From positions 50,971,958 to 51,035,957 of the forward strand of contig NC_084922.1 in assembly GCF_958298935.1 (NCBI RefSeq): DNA of 64,000 nt. The letters are read 5' to 3'. The notes under the pieces were generated by a model. The model saw only the letters and a list, made by a program, of their open reading frames with translations. It was not told the DNA's origin and ran no database searches. Source of the stretch: Phragmites australis (lineage: Eukaryota; Streptophyta; Magnoliopsida; Poales; Poaceae). The position numbers and the translations under genes are program-made. Positions 31,101-43,906 of this stretch are shown here, one piece after another (positions within the stretch are counted from its first letter, which is position 1; every line of letters starts with the position of its first letter).

Positions 31101-32683
31101 TCTGTGGATTTCTTCACCTGTAGTCTCTTTCTCGTCGCATTTCTTCGCGATATGGTGGCCAGAATTAGCCAGTGGATTTATATGCGCAATTTATCTAGGC
31201 ATGCATCTCTGCGCAGTTCATTGTTTGCCTGCGATTGCTACATCTTGAAGGATTCTGGAAAGGAAGGCCACCGGAGAGGATGATGGGCAACATCATTGTG
31301 TAATCTTAAAATGTACACTAGCGACAGCATCACCGGATGCAATTGTAATCTGAGGTTGATCTGTTTTCTTTCTTTCTTTTCCACCCTTTTATGTACCGAG
31401 TCTGCGAATGTTACTCTGTAAAAGCATATATAATCATACTGTGAACTACGGAGACAGGTTCATCTGAGAAATGGATAATTCCTGTAGCAACAGGTTCCGT
31501 TTTATGTGCTACTCCCTTGGTCCTATATGTGGCTTGCTGATTCAGAGCATTGAAGCCTTTGTCTTGGGTAAGTTCAATTATGAAAATAACTCCAGAGAAA
31601 TAGGATGAAAAATATTGTGAGAACGTGCGACATGGTAAGTAGTCGTCTGGACAGGCCTTATGGTTGATCTACCTGCAGGGATCACTACTTTCTGTTGTGG
31701 AGCTTCCCTCTAGTTAGTAACCTTTAAATAGCTGCAGCGGATGGGTAGTGCAAGGTGGAAAAACTGTAATGATGAGAAATCACGCTACATGTTCATGAGG
31801 CTTCTAGAATTTCTGGGGTGCTGAATGAATGATTTCGTGGAGTCGAACGGTGCCTGTAAATTTGCTTGTATGATCAGGTTGTCCGCTCGATACATAGCTG
31901 ATGAATGCTTCTGTATCGAATGAATTATTTCCTGGCATGGTGGCAGATTGTGAGATGCAAAACTGGGCTATCTGCCGGCAATTATTTCCTGGGCTACCCA
32001 GCGGCCTCTCCACGCATCAACCTCTGCCTCAAGCGCACCCGGGCTGATCTCAAGAGCTCCAGAGGCTGTTTTCACCCCTAGCCATCAGCGTTGCAGCTGC
32101 CCAGGGCTCAGCGTGTAGCTTCACCGCAGCGCTGCCTCTGGCCAGCCACCACAAGGAGAGCGAGCCACAGATCAAAGTCCATAGCCAACTGCTAATTTGG
32201 TCCTACAGAACAGAAGCATGGATCCATCAAAACTGGTAACTGCAGCTACTCCATATCTGAGAACTGAGAAGTTGAGTTATGTGCAACCAGCGCGTATATA
32301 TGGATCAGAGTAGGATACATATCATCGTTGATTAACAACCAGTGTGTATTCTATTACAGTACTAATTAGGCACTGCAAACCACACCGGTTTTATATATTC
32401 ATAACTCTGTGTCCATCATTGTATTAGAGAGAGACACAGGCACACAAACATAGAGACAGAGATGCTACGATGACACCAAGACACACATCATCAGCACAAG
32501 GACACCACAGAGGTAAGGTAGCAAACCACACACGCATCCATGCTAGAGCCTGCAGATCGATACATATCCATGGCTCCTCCTTATTGTTGGTTCAATCATC
32601 ACTCACAGTCTTACACTACACAAACACAAGTGGTAGGTACATGGGCATGCACGAGGCATATCAAGCTTCCCAAAGCTGGATCC
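31101..32683. other. 3' flank of CAO and intergenic DNA
   Basis: Probable CAO 3' UTR up to about 31450. The remainder, including a GC-richer part near 32000-32150, shows no recognisable gene. The last part before 32684 is the likely 3' UTR of the metallothionein gene. Confidence 0.5.
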
Positions 32684-33192
32684 TCAGCAGTTGCAGGGGT
32701 TGCACTTGCAGTTGCTACCGCAGCTGCAGCCGTGGGCGGTCTCGCCGGACTCAGCCGCCACCTCAAACTGGCCCTTCTTCTCCGGCGCCACGCCGATGAC
32801 GACGGTGGCCTGCGCGCTACTGCTCTTCTCCTCCAAGTCAGGGTACATCTTGCTGCAACAAGTCAACGCCAAATTAACACCCGATTTTAGAATCAGCAAA
32901 GAAACTAGTACTAACTATTTCGTCGGTCCTGCCTCGTCTCTAGAGTACATATATATGTAGCTTCAGTTTGAACAAAATAGTGGATCATATCGCTTAATTG
33001 TTCTCTTCTCAATCACAAGAAAAGATGGATCAAAATTAAAGGACACGCGTTTTTCAAGGGAGCAGCTGCCAACAAGTTCATGATCTCTAATCCGCGTGCT
33101 GTTTGCAAGAAACAACCACATATATGCATATATACGTACCCGCAGTTGCAGCTTGATCCGCAGTTGCAGCTTGATCCGCAGCTGCAAGACAT
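32684..33192 (-). CDS. MT1: Type 1 metallothionein (73 aa)
   Basis: Two exons, complement of 33140-33192 and 32684-32852, with a 287-bp GT-AG intron. The protein has a Cys-rich N-terminal domain ([16 protein letters not shown]; Cys 3, 5, 9, 11, 15, 17) starting MS. A roughly 40-residue Cys-free spacer follows ([30 protein letters not shown]). A second Cys-rich domain ([14 protein letters not shown]; Cys 60, 62, 66, 68, 71, 73) closes the protein. Six CxC-type cysteines at each end with this spacer is the plant type 1 layout. Such proteins bind Cu and Zn in the cytosol and buffer metals and redox stress. A TATAAATAG box lies about 115 nt upstream. Confidence 0.97.
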
Positions 33193-33304
33193 CCTCTCGA
33201 TCGATCTGTAAGAAGCTAAAAGGAACTCGATCTGGATGGAATTGAAGGAGAAGAAGAGCTTTGAGAATGCTTGAGCACACTGCAAAGACTCAACCCCCAC
33301 ACTA

Positions 33305-33313
33305 CTATTTATA
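33305..33313 (-). promoter_or_regulatory. TATA box of the metallothionein gene
   Basis: TATAAATAG on the minus strand, about 113-121 nt upstream of the start codon at 33192, typical spacing for a highly expressed plant gene. Confidence 0.75.
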
Positions 33314-33888
33314 GCACTAAGTTTGTGCCAACAAGCACGCAACAAGACGTGGTTGTATGTTGCATGTCACGATGCCATAGGCTATCTAGTCTTTGGGAGT
33401 TATCGCTTCTACAATGGCCAATTTTCATGATTGATTATCGGTTGACAATGAAAGAATTCATGAAATATTTCCACTTGATAATTCAATTTTATCATTGTCC
33501 AAATACATGTCACCGAACCCCAAATGATTGCGACTGCTGGGGCTAATATACGGTATTGGAAAATATGGTTGCTTTATGGTAAAGTAACATTGCGTGGTTG
33601 ACTTTAGCGAAAACTAGTTTATTATACGTCATTATATATGGATGGCTTTTGTAGCTGGTAACCGGCGAGAAATCAGGTAGCTTTCAGATATTGAAGTTCA
33701 TGGACTAAATATTAAATTAAAGTTATAATCTGTACTACAGGCATAGATTTAGGATAGAAATATGTCTACTTTATTACAATCTGTACTATAGCCATTAGTA
33801 TAAGGACAAGTTTAGCATTTTCTTAGCTTGTATCTGTATTGTCAACTTGTCTGTATCAGCTGTTAACTGAGATAACAATAAAACATAC
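33314..33888. other. Metallothionein upstream region
   Basis: AT-rich DNA with no further gene. The part nearest 33314 is the likely promoter. The copia LTR starts at its left-hand border near 33890. Confidence 0.5.
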
Positions 33889-33889
33889 G

Positions 33890-35857
33890 TAGGATTGGGG
33901 ATGACGATCAGAGATGAGTGAATAGGTGTCTCACTTATTTTTTTCAAAACAAATGAACTTTTTCTATTTTATCACCAAGCGCATCTCAAAGCAAAGAGCG
34001 GAAGCAAGACACCAAGAGAAACAAAACACAATGAAAAATTCTTCATGAAAATATATGAACCCTAGATTCCATTAAAACTTGTTCGACAAGTCATAGCCAC
34101 AAAAAGATCACAACTTGAAAAAGAAATACTAAGAACCAAGAATCTAGTCACAGAATGAATAAATTTTTCAAGTTGATGAATCTAGAGGCAAGAGAGATTC
34201 AAGACCACTTTAAATATGAATTTTATATCTCTAGCAACAAGAAGAATAACTTGTAAGTGATGATTTTTTTTTAGCTCTCAAGCAAAACGAAAATCACAAT
34301 GAAAAACGAAAAACTCGCAAACTAGACAAAGGATACAGTAGAGTGAGACAAGGAGGAGATGAGCACCAGCGTTAGAATCAACATGATCTTCATTACTTAC
34401 ACATAATAACCCTCTTTTTGGCAGATTACAAAAGTATTTTGCATATAAAAGCTCTCATCTAATACATAGCCTAAGCACTCCTCTCACCCTTCTAAAACCC
34501 TTGCTTACAACTCTAAAATGACTGGCTCATCCCTCTCTTACAGCCCTATCCTTCAATTTATAAGCCTAGAGAGGTTTCTTAGCCCTTAAACTTTCTTATT
34601 CCCAAAATACCCCTCTCTTCTAATACACCCATACTTACCACCGGATATTTTGGTCTATTCTATGTTCTGTCCATCGAACAGTCATGATGCCTTCACAACT
34701 TAGCTTCATCTTGACGTAAGCTTCGTGATCATACCACATGTGCTCCATAAATCCACGGTTTTGAGGCCAAACCGCGAATGAACACTTCTCAAATCGTGAC
34801 TCATTGTCACTTGCTTACACCTTAAGCAAACACTCCGATGTTGACACGTGTACTCCGTCTTGCGATCTTGACTGTCGGCAAGTCTCTCATGCTCCCAATC
34901 CTTTGGACCGTCTTGTCACTTGCACCGGCATCCTCCTTGCTAGATTTTATCAACACGCTGTCTTCATCCACCCTCCCATGCTTTGTTTAATCTCCATGTG
35001 AACAATTAGGACCACCCTTGACTCCATCAGGCCTCCTTGATCGTTCGGTATCAAGCATCTCGCTTAGCCCCAATCATCCCGCCGTCGGCTGTCAATTTGT
35101 ATCTATCACCTGCACATCATAAGACAAACAAATATGCATCTCTAACACCATTATAGATCAGTTAAAATCAAAATTCTCTGTTGAAAAAATCACCCTAGAT
35201 AGATCGTGAATGCCAAATGTTCTAACGTTACTAACTCTTCATCGCTGGACCATCCACCGTGTACATCCTCACCAGACCTGCAATTTTCCATCATCTCTGG
35301 AAAAATCAGTCCAGCGTGCACAATGCCTCATCGCCAGATCATCTGGCAAGTACAACTTCACCAGAAGCCATTTTGCAACATCTCTGGAATAAATGCTCTG
35401 GTGAAGCCTACGGTGTACACACTGGACCATCCTAAGTGTACAAAAACTCTTTCTCTGAAAATAGTTCGGCGTGCACTGCAGACCATCGTCATACCATTCG
35501 GCGTTGCAATGAATTTTCTCTTTTGAGTCAAAAACCCTATGGCGTGAAATCTTCCGAATGCCGGACCATCCGGTGTACACTTCAATTTTCGCTTCTTCAC
35601 TGAAATGATTCGGCATGTACTGTGGCCCATTGCCGGACCATCCGACATGAACAAATTCTCTAGTGCCAGATCATCTGACATGTACATTTTTTCTGAACTC
35701 AAAGACAAAAACATGCTCATGCAACTTATGTTAGTCGTGATCATAATTGCAATACATAAACATGCTTATGCAATCCCAACTCATCAAACTAAATCGACAA
35801 CTTTGTCAATCACTCATCATGTATAAATCAAGGCACATTTCAACTTACTTTCTTAAT
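33890..35857 (-). repeat. Copia LTR, left copy (3' LTR of the minus-strand element)
   Basis: On the minus strand it starts just after a polypurine tract (AAGAGGGAGAT) near 35858-35868 and ends CCCCAATCCTAC near 33890. It contains repeats of the form GGACCATCCGGTGTACAC on the plus strand. From 34814 to 35857 it matches 42480-43548 block by block, for example CAAGCATCTCGCTTAGCCCC. Confidence 0.75.
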
Positions 35858-37199
35858 CTCCCTCTTGATGAGTGCATTGACAACTCTCAAAGTACAAATA
35901 TTTTGGTTTGAATAATTCAACAAGAGAAGTTCATCAAAGTGACCAAAAGCTAAAGAGCAAATCAAGTTCATTTGGCATAAGAAAGATTGTAAAAGCCCGA
36001 AGAGAAGCAAAAAAAGCCAAAAATGCAAGACCCCCCCCCCCCCTGAATGCACACTTTTCATTCCGCAAGATTGTTCTTTGTTATTCAGTGTACATTTTCT
36101 CCACAAAAGCTTAGTGCATATTTTCTCTCCCTTTGGTAATACAAACATCAAGGACAAAAGACCATACAACGCATTAACATGCAAAACTAATGAGCTTCCA
36201 CAAGTATATCACAAAGTATTTGCAAAAACTAGAAACATCAAATGACTATAGAGAGTAGACTGTGGAGCTTACAATCGCATAAAGGTTCGAAAATAGATAG
36301 TGATATAAGAGCATGAAGCTTTACAAGCTAGTCCTGAAAAATTGTTGGCGTATTTAAGTTCACATAGCCTAATCATATTAAAAGTTACCACCACATAAGT
36401 ATCCACTCGTGCCAAGATAATACAATAATTAAGAATTAGCAAACTTCAATCTCGAATTAAACATACAAGTATCCATGACAGTAGGCTTTGCAAATACTCA
36501 CATATGAAACTAAGACTTAGTTAGATCAAGTGATTTAAAAGATGAAACATTTAGGCACAATTATTTGTATTTCATTTTATCTTTAAATTATCTCTTATCC
36601 AAGCGAGGTATCACACGACTAGATACAACAAATACCTCAAGGCTTAAAGACAATTGTATTAGGTCACATCTTAGCTCAAGATTATTCAAATTGCACAAAT
36701 TATCAAGTTTTCACAAGATCATGATAAGTAGTGCCTTTGCGACACAAGGAATACATGTTCCCTCAATGTTCTCTCATGAGTTAAACATTTAACAAAGGCA
36801 AAAAATATAGTGTAATGTTCTTCAATCCACAGTCTTGAATCAAGAAGCCTAACGCAAGATATTCATCAAACTAGCCTTAACATAAGCATTGACTAAGCCA
36901 AAGTACAAACATGGTGATCAAGAATGTAGAATTTCATAGTCTACATGATTCATAAAATAGTAAAATTTCATCTTTACAAAAGCAAGTTTGCTTGAAATAT
37001 TTCAGGTCAAAGCATCGAAAGAATCCTAAGATTAAAAGTTTGCTTTGCACAACTACTCAACTTAGTCCAAATTCAAGACTAGCAACTGAAAATACCAAAG
37101 ACATACAAGTCAAAGCTCAACTAACATGATTATCTTACACAATGCAATGCAAATGCAATAAAAGTAAGATAAAATATGTACAATGACACCTCTCCCTCA
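35858..37199 (-). other. 3' internal non-coding part of the copia element
   Basis: AT-rich DNA between the end of degenerate pol and the LTR. It includes a run of 13 C at 36031-36043 and the polypurine tract near 35858. No gene is recognised. Confidence 0.5.
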
Positions 37200-37900
37200 C
37201 ACAAGGCCATAGGGATGACACACTCTAAGCTCTCTCCTCATATAAGCAAATCTAGTTGCATCTAGTGGTATGGTAAAGATATTGGCAAGCTGGTGTTGAG
37301 TATCTATGTATCTCAAGTCAATATCTCATTTTTCATTGTGGTCTCGCAAGAAGTGAAATTTCACATATATATGTTTGGTTCTGGAGTACTAGACTGGGTT
37401 ATTGGCTAAGCTTATACCACTAGTGTTGTTATACAAAAGTGGCACACTTTTGAAGTCTAACCCAAAATCCCTCATGGTAGCAACTATCCACAAAATATAA
37501 GAATAACAGCTAGCGATAGCAACATATTCAGCTTCAGCAGTTGACTGCGTAATGCTAGAATGTTTGTGAAGAGACCAACACACAAGAGAGGTACCTAATA
37601 AATGATAAGTACCGACCGTACTTTTCCTGTCAATTCTACAAACAGAAAAATCGACATCCAAAAAATCTCGAAGAGAAAGTAAAGCTGATGCAGAAAACCA
37701 AAGACCATACTCAAGGGTGTGTTTTAAATACCTCAATATGTGCTTCAGCGCTTGACGGTGAGATGTTCTTGGTGATGCTTGAAAGCGAGCACACAAGCAT
37801 ACATCAAAGTGGATGTCGGATCTTGTTGCCTTCAGGTATAGGATTGAGCCAATTATGCTTATGTACTACCGCTGGTCTACCTCATTCCTATCTTCATCGT

Positions 37901-39109
37901 TGTCGGTGATCTGGGAACCAGAGGTTCCCGAGTCCCGAGGCCAGGACAGCACAATGCCACGTGGCGCCATCCCTCGGAGTTCCCCGAGGACCCGAGAAGA
38001 GCCAGTTCCGGGAGGGGTGCTCAGGGCCATGAACAGTTGGCCCCTGAGTACCCGGAGTTCCCTGAGGGCTCGAGAAGAGCCAGTTCCGGGAGGGGTGCTC
38101 GGGGCCATGAATAGTTGCCCCCCCCGAGTACCCGGAGTTCCCGGAGGACCCGATAAGAGCCAGTTCTGGGAGGGGTGTTCGGGGCCATGAACAGTTGGTC
38201 CCTGAGTACCCAGAGTTCCCCAAGGACTTGAGAAGCCCTTTGCCGGTGGACCCCACGAGGGCTTCACGGTGAGGTGTCAATTGGTGGGAGGTCCGATGCT
38301 GCATTTAAAGAGCGTGGCCGGTCACATCCAACCACTCCCCCCACGCCTGTTGTACTGAGCACGTCAGTCCCTGCCACCGCCTGGCAGGAAGGCGTGGGGA
38401 CATTTAATATGACAGGTCACATCGCGCGTCACCCTGCGGAGCCCATGAAGGAAACGGCTTGGAGATCTCATTACTGGGCTCGAGGCATATCGCCTGCCCC
38501 CCTGCTGTGTCAGATCTGCTCTGACCGAGCGGGGATGCGGGGCTGTTCGGCGGCTGCCCGGTGGGCCCCCCTACAGCTGCTAAAGTTGAGCATAATGGGC
38601 GACAGGACCGGCCGAAGGGCGCATTTTCAACCCCTGTAACATCAAACTGTAGCCCCATGTCGGTTGCTTTCCATTTATAGCTCATGGGAACTCGTGCCTC
38701 CTTTCTGGGCACGTCGAGCCTCCCCTGATAGGATAAAAGGGGGGAGGTGCACTGCGCAGAGGAGGACAAGTCTTAGAGGCCAAGATAAGCTGGAAGCGAG
38801 AAGCAAGATCGGAGCTCAAGACTTGATAGATAGAGAAAAAACCTTGTAACATAGAGATCCAGAGAAAGGCATTTCGAGAGTATTAATAACACATCAGACA
38901 CACATGAGTAGGGTATTACGCTTCATGCGGCCCGAACTTGTCTAAAATCCCTTAAGCATTTACTCTTACTAGCTGACGATCATCTGTCCCGCCTAGATCT
39001 CACACATTCGCATTAAATCCACGTACGAGGTAGATCCAGAATCAGCTCCCCGGCCGAATCTCAAAGGGGGCCCCTCAGGATCCCCGCTTGCGGTGTTCAT
39101 CCACCGACA
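37901..39109 (+). mobile_element. Solo LTR of a Ty3/gypsy element (related to the Tat element)
   Basis: Begins TGTCGGTGAT and ends CACCGACA, and is flanked by the perfect 5-bp duplication ATCGT (37896-37900 and 39110-39114). No internal region exists, so the element was lost by LTR-LTR recombination. It shares the GTAGGGTATTACGC, GCGGCCCGAAC and TGTCTAAA blocks with the LTRs at 7704 and 17262. It also has a tandem array and a GATAAAAGG core near 38730. It sits inside copia pol. Confidence 0.93.
37978..38230. repeat. 78-80 bp tandem repeat in the solo LTR
   Basis: AGTTCC starts at 37978, 38056, 38136 and 38214. Each unit contains GAGAAGAGCCAGTTC, GGGAGGGGTGCTC and GGGCCATGAACAGTTG. The sequence differs from the 73-bp unit of the full-length element, but the place in the LTR is the same. 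Confidence 0.88.
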
Positions 39110-40130
39110 ATCGTGATAAAGGACAGTTGAGGTAGCCATTGGTATCGCCAATGGCTTTGCATCGCTCATTTCGAACTTCTTTAGTAGATCCTTAGTGTAA
39201 TTTATCTGGTGGATGAATGCACATTGATTGCATTGTTTGATTTGAAGTCCAAGGAAGAAGTTGAGCTCGTCCATCATCGACATCTCAAATTTCTTGCTCA
39301 TAGTTTTTGCAAACTTAGCCACAAGGACATGATAAGAGGCACAAAAAATGATATCATCCACATATATCTGAACAAGTAAAAAAATCGTTATCATGTTTAA
39401 AGGTAAACAAAGTTTTATCTATGGAGCCTATCACATACTCATGCTCTAGCAAAAAGTACTTAAACATATCATACCAAGCCCTAGGTGCTTGCTTGATCCC
39501 ATGCAAAGCCTTCTGAAGCTCGTATACTTTATGAGGTATTGAGGTGCTCGAAACATGAGGATTGCTTGACATAGACCTTTTCCTCTATGAACCCATTTAG
39601 GAAAGAATTTTTGACATCCATTTGATACAACATGAAATCATTGGATGCCAAAATGCAAAGAGAATCCTAATAACTTCTAGTCTAGCTATATGTGCAAAGG
39701 TCTCTCTAAAGTATATTCTCTCTATTTGAGTGAAACCCTGGACCATAAGTCTAGTTTTATTCCTCACCACCGACCCATCCCCCTGCTTGTTTTTAAAAAC
39801 CAATTTGGTGCCTATGGTATGAGTATTTAAGGTGGTTCTGTAAGGATCCAAACTTAATTTTTCTTAAAGTTTTCTAATTCTTCATGCATGGTATTGACCT
39901 AATTTTAATTAGGCAGAGTGTGTCCAACACCATGGGGCTCAAAAGAATCAATAAATACATAATCAGTGAAATGAGCATGTTGAGCATATTTAGATCTTGT
40001 TACCCTCTCACAAAGGCCGCTGATTATCAGTAGAACTTCTACCATCTCTTGATGACAAAGTTCCAATCTACCCATCAGTCCATCTCCCTTGCTCGAGAAG
40101 ACATTGCCGCTCTCAATGCTCACAACCAAA

Positions 40131-40860
40131 AGTTACATGAAAATGTTTCACAAACTCTCTCTTGGACAGCAACGGCTTGAGAATCAATTCACTAGCTTCT
40201 CTGATCATTTCTACAATGTTTATCCTCCTCCACCTCCTTCTCAGGATGACTGGATTTTTTGGTAGTTGATGCCAAAGGGGGAGAAAGTTGGAAGAAGTAA
40301 AAAAAGAGGGAGAAGAAGTGAAGCACGAGAAATAATCTTTCTTTTTAGCTATCTTCATAAGACTCTATCTTGCATTGCATCTTTGTTTTTTATGGTGTAT
40401 GTGAACTGGTTGTGATCTTATTGTTTTAAGAACATTAAATTTTGTAATGTGATGAACTATGCTTATTCTCTTATCCTGTTGTTCATCTCTATCTCTATGT
40501 TTTAATATTATTGTTGGATATCTTGAGAAAATTATTTTTTGACATATTTGAAATGGTCATCACAATTGATAATATATGTTTACTCTAATCCAAAAATACA
40601 AGGTAAACTCCACCAATTTTTTTTCATATCCTTATCTTGTACCTTGTTTTATTTTTTGAATCTCACGTGCACATATGTAGGGGAGCTTACCTTACTATGA
40701 GTTTTGATAGCATTTATATCCTTTAAATCCATCATCTTTATTTACTTGCTATTGAAAGTCACCTCCGGGTCTCCTTAATGCTATGTGCTAAAAATTGACT
40801 CAAAACTAAAATCATATCACTTCTTAGTGGTGTTGTCATCAATTACTAAAAATGGGGAGA
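40131..40860 (+). pseudogene. 3' internal end of a plus-strand copia-type element
   Basis: Plus-strand reading near 40175-40260 gives SFSDHFYNVYPPPPPSQDDW. It is followed by GATGCCAAAGGGGGAGAAAG, a sequence typical of the 3' internal part of SIRE-like elements. The stretch ends with a purine tract (AATGGGGAGA, 40851-40860) directly before an LTR start. It is in opposite orientation to the pol at lower coordinates. It could be a separate insertion or the product of recombination between elements. Confidence 0.5.
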
Positions 40861-42475
40861 TTCAAGCATCTAGGCTCATAATTCATGTTTTGGTAATTAA
40901 TGACAATATGTAATTTATGAACTAACATGTTTAAATGAGTTATGAAAAGGTTAGTCCAAAGATGTTGCGAAGCTAGAAGAAGCATGTGTGAAAGATATGC
41001 AAATGGCTAGCTCAAGAAAAAGGTATAAAATATATGACATTTTTTTTGCCGATCAAAGGTGATTAGAGAAGAAAATTGACCGAATTGATAGGATAAGTGT
41101 CGTACGATTAAGAGAGGTTGGTGTGCGTTTACTTGAAATATCAAGTGTCATAATTTCTCAAACTTGCATTTCATATACAGTGAGGAATTTAGTTTGAGTG
41201 GAACCAAAGAAAAACTATCTTTGGGTGTTCTGTGTTGTGGCGGTCTAACCGCCAGCAAAGGTCTGGTATGACTGCTGTATAGACAAGACAGTTTAGCTCG
41301 AGTTTCTGGTGTGGCGGTCTGATCGACGTGGTTGGCCAGTCTGATCGATGTATAAACTTGTTAGATTTTGTTCAGACCTTAGTCCCGGTCTGACCACAGT
41401 GCGTCTCAGTCTAACCGTCAAGGAACAGAGGGGTTCGGATCCTCTGCTCCTACTGACGGTCTAACCGTCAGGCATGGTCGGTCTGACCACTCGGAAATAG
41501 AGAATTTTGGTACTCTATTTCCTGCTCGTGGTCTGATCGACAGACGTGGTGATCTGACTGTTAGACCTATGTTAGAGTCATGATTACAGCTTCTGTAGTC
41601 GTTGTACGATCGGTGGTCTGACCACCTGATGAACTGCGGTCTGACGGCCAGGTGCGCAGAGACATCAAATCAGAAGCGACACATCAAATCAGAAGCGACA
41701 GCCACATTTCAAATGGCGGGCTATAAATAGACGCTTGACTGGTTCAAGGGGGTCACTAGCACTACACTACAATATATTTGAGCACTTGCCCTCCTTCTCT
41801 CCCTCTCTTGGCTTAGTGGTTGCATATTTAAAAGTGTGAGAGCATATATTGCATAACTTTAAAGAGTTTGAGCATTGAGTCACTAGTGATCCTTCAAGAA
41901 AGTATTATCGACTTGTTATTCTTGGAGGTTGCCGCCTCCTAGACAACTTGGAGGTGGTTGCACCGTTGAGCCCTTCAAAGAAGCTTGTGAAGGAGATACG
42001 ATGGTGTTTGTGAGAGGCTTTGAGCACGCCTTGCTGAAGCGGTAAAGTGCTAGTTTAGTTGAATTGAGATATTGAGTAGTTCATTATTCTATTCTGGTTT
42101 AAGATCAAGTTGCTCGGTGTGAGCCTTTTCTCGTGTGAGAATTGGATACTTGATCGAGAAGCGGTTAGAAGATTGAACTCACATCAACGTGGATTATGGG
42201 TGATTGACAAATCATGATACCACGAGATAAACTTCGAGTGTCATCTCTCGAACTATTTACTTTATTGTTGAGTTATTTGCTTTCATGTAATTTATCTTTC
42301 TAGAATATAAATTGTTGTATGCCACCCTATGATTGCAAATCTTGACATAGCTCTTAGTTGTTTCATATTGCTCTAGTGTTCTTTAGTTTATTTCCACAAA
42401 TTTTCTTGATCACTGAGCAATTAGTTTTAAAACTGTCAATTCAGCCCCCTTTAATCGGTATCCTAGATCCTACAA
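40861..42475 (+). mobile_element. Plus-strand copia-type LTR
   Basis: Starts TTCAAGCATCTAGGCTC after a purine tract and ends CCTAGATCCTACAA near 42475. The interior has many GGTCTGACCG / GGTCTAACCG repeats (41240-41660). A TATAAATAG box (41722-41730) confirms orientation. The primer-site sequence expected after a 5' LTR is absent: the next bases belong to the other LTR family (42480). I therefore read it as a 3' LTR or solo LTR. Confidence 0.65.
41722..41730 (+). promoter_or_regulatory. TATA box in the plus-strand LTR
   Basis: TATAAATAG in GGCGGGCTATAAATAGACGC, suitably placed for the U3/R border of this LTR. Confidence 0.6.
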
Positions 42476-42479
42476 ACTT

Positions 42480-43548
42480 TGTTATACCTTAAGTAAGTGC
42501 TCCGATATCGATGCATGTACTCTGTCTTATGATCTTAATCGCAAACAAGTCTCTCCCGCTCCTGATCCCTCGGACTGCCTTGTCACTTGTACCGGCATCC
42601 CTCTCGCTTGACTTTGTCAACGTGTCGTCTTCATCCACCCTTTTATGATTTGCTTGATCTCCATATAAACAGCTAGGGCCACCCTAGACTCCATTCAACC
42701 TCTTTGATCATCCGGCACCAAGCATCTCGCTTAGCCCCAATCATCTCGTCGTTGTTCGTCAAATTGCATCCATCATCTGCACATCATAAGACAAGCAAAT
42801 ATGCATCTCCAACACCATTATAGATTATTCAAAATCAAAATTCTTTGTTGAAGAAATCATCCTAGACAGATCGTAAACGTCGGATGTTCCGACATTATCA
42901 ACTCTTCAACGCTGAAGCATCCGGCATGTACATCCTCACCAGACCTGCAATTTTCCAACATCTCTGGAAAAATCAGTTCAGCGTGCACAATGCCTCATCG
43001 CCAGATCACCTGGCGAGCACAACTCCACCAGAAGTCATTTTGCAACCTCTCTGAAATAAATGCTCCGGTGAAACCTCCGGTGTACACACCAAACCATCCG
43101 ATGTGTACAAAAACTTTTCTCTAAAAAATTTCTTCTCTGAAAATAATAGTTTGGCATGCACTGCAAACCATCGCCGGACCATCCGACGTTGCAATGAATT
43201 TTCTCTTCTGAGTCAAAAACCCTTCGGCGTGAAATCTTTTGAATGCCAAACCATCTGGTGTACACTTCAATTTTGCTTCTTCACTGAAATGCTCCGACGT
43301 GTACTGTGGCCTAGCGCCATATCATACATCGTGAACAAATGCTACAGTGTCGGATCATCCGGCGTGTACATTTTTCTGAACTCAGAGACAAAAACATCTA
43401 CTCTATTTTTCTCCGCAACTTAGATTAGCCATGATTATAATTACAATACATAAATATACCCATGCAATCTCAACTCATCCAACTAAACCCATAAATTTAT
43501 CAATTACTCATCATATATAAACTAAAATATATTTTAACTTATTTCTCA
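42480..43548 (-). repeat. Copia LTR, right copy (truncated)
   Basis: Matches 34814-35857 throughout. It lacks the roughly 920 bp corresponding to 33890-34813, which is where the plus-strand LTR abuts. Its minus-strand start is TGAGAAATAAGTT near 43548. Confidence 0.75.
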
Positions 43549-43906
43549 CCATCACATCCTCCCGTCAACCATCTAGAGAGAGATTTTGTTTCATTCCGCA
43601 GCGCCGGGCATAAAAAATGTTATCGCATTGCAGTGACAAAGGTTACGTCAAATCCTTGTCACTTCATTCTTCACGGAACCTGGAAATATATATGTTCGTT
43701 AAGAAACTCAGAGATCGGATCGTATCCTTCTTCAATGAGAAACAAAGAGATATACATAGAGAGAGAATAAGTGTGTTCAAGATTTATGTAACAGAGGGGG
43801 AAAAGGGGGATTTGAAACGTTGATGAGTAGTAGGTTAGAATCATTATTTACATTGGTGACAGGCAGAAGGATGGTAAATTTGCCCGAGGGAAAAAAAATT
43901 CTACGT
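43549..43906. other. Intergenic, no recognised feature
   Basis: AT-rich. Holds the T8 run (minus strand, 43891-43898) that would end transcription of the tRNA gene. Confidence 0.5.
43891..43898 (-). terminator. Pol III terminator (T8) of tRNA-Lys
   Basis: Eight T on the minus strand begin 9 nt after the tRNA 3' end, the standard RNA polymerase III stop signal. Confidence 0.8.

Larger units (their letters stand above)
37200..40130 (-). pseudogene. Degenerate Ty1/copia pol (RT and RNase H), split by a solo LTR
   Basis: Reading on the minus strand from 40130: SGLCERVTRSKYAQHAH is the link between integrase and reverse transcriptase. VQGFTQIERIYFRETFAHIA (near 39730), HKVYELQKALHGIKQAPRAW (near 39510) and the catalytic IYVDDIIF (near 39360) are reverse transcriptase. 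MMDELNFFLGLQI follows. RNase H is seen at 37389-37796 (QALKHILRYLKHTLEYGLW, STAEAEYVAIASC). Several frameshifts and stops separate these pieces, and the solo LTR at 37901-39109 interrupts the reading. The motif wording is closest to the SIRE/Maximus lineage. Confidence 0.88.
33890..43548 (-). mobile_element. Degenerate SIRE-like Ty1/copia element with nested insertions
   Basis: Two same-orientation LTR copies (about 33890-35857, and 42480-43548 incomplete) frame degenerate copia pol in minus orientation (40130 down to about 37200). A gypsy solo LTR interrupts the pol. The 5' half (gag, protease, integrase) is missing and is replaced by a piece of a plus-strand element at about 40131-42475. 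Ends are approximate and no target duplication was confirmed. Confidence 0.75.

Noticed and set aside
37813..38304. ORFs in both strands within the solo LTR
   Set aside because: They follow the 78-80 bp tandem repeat; no protein family.
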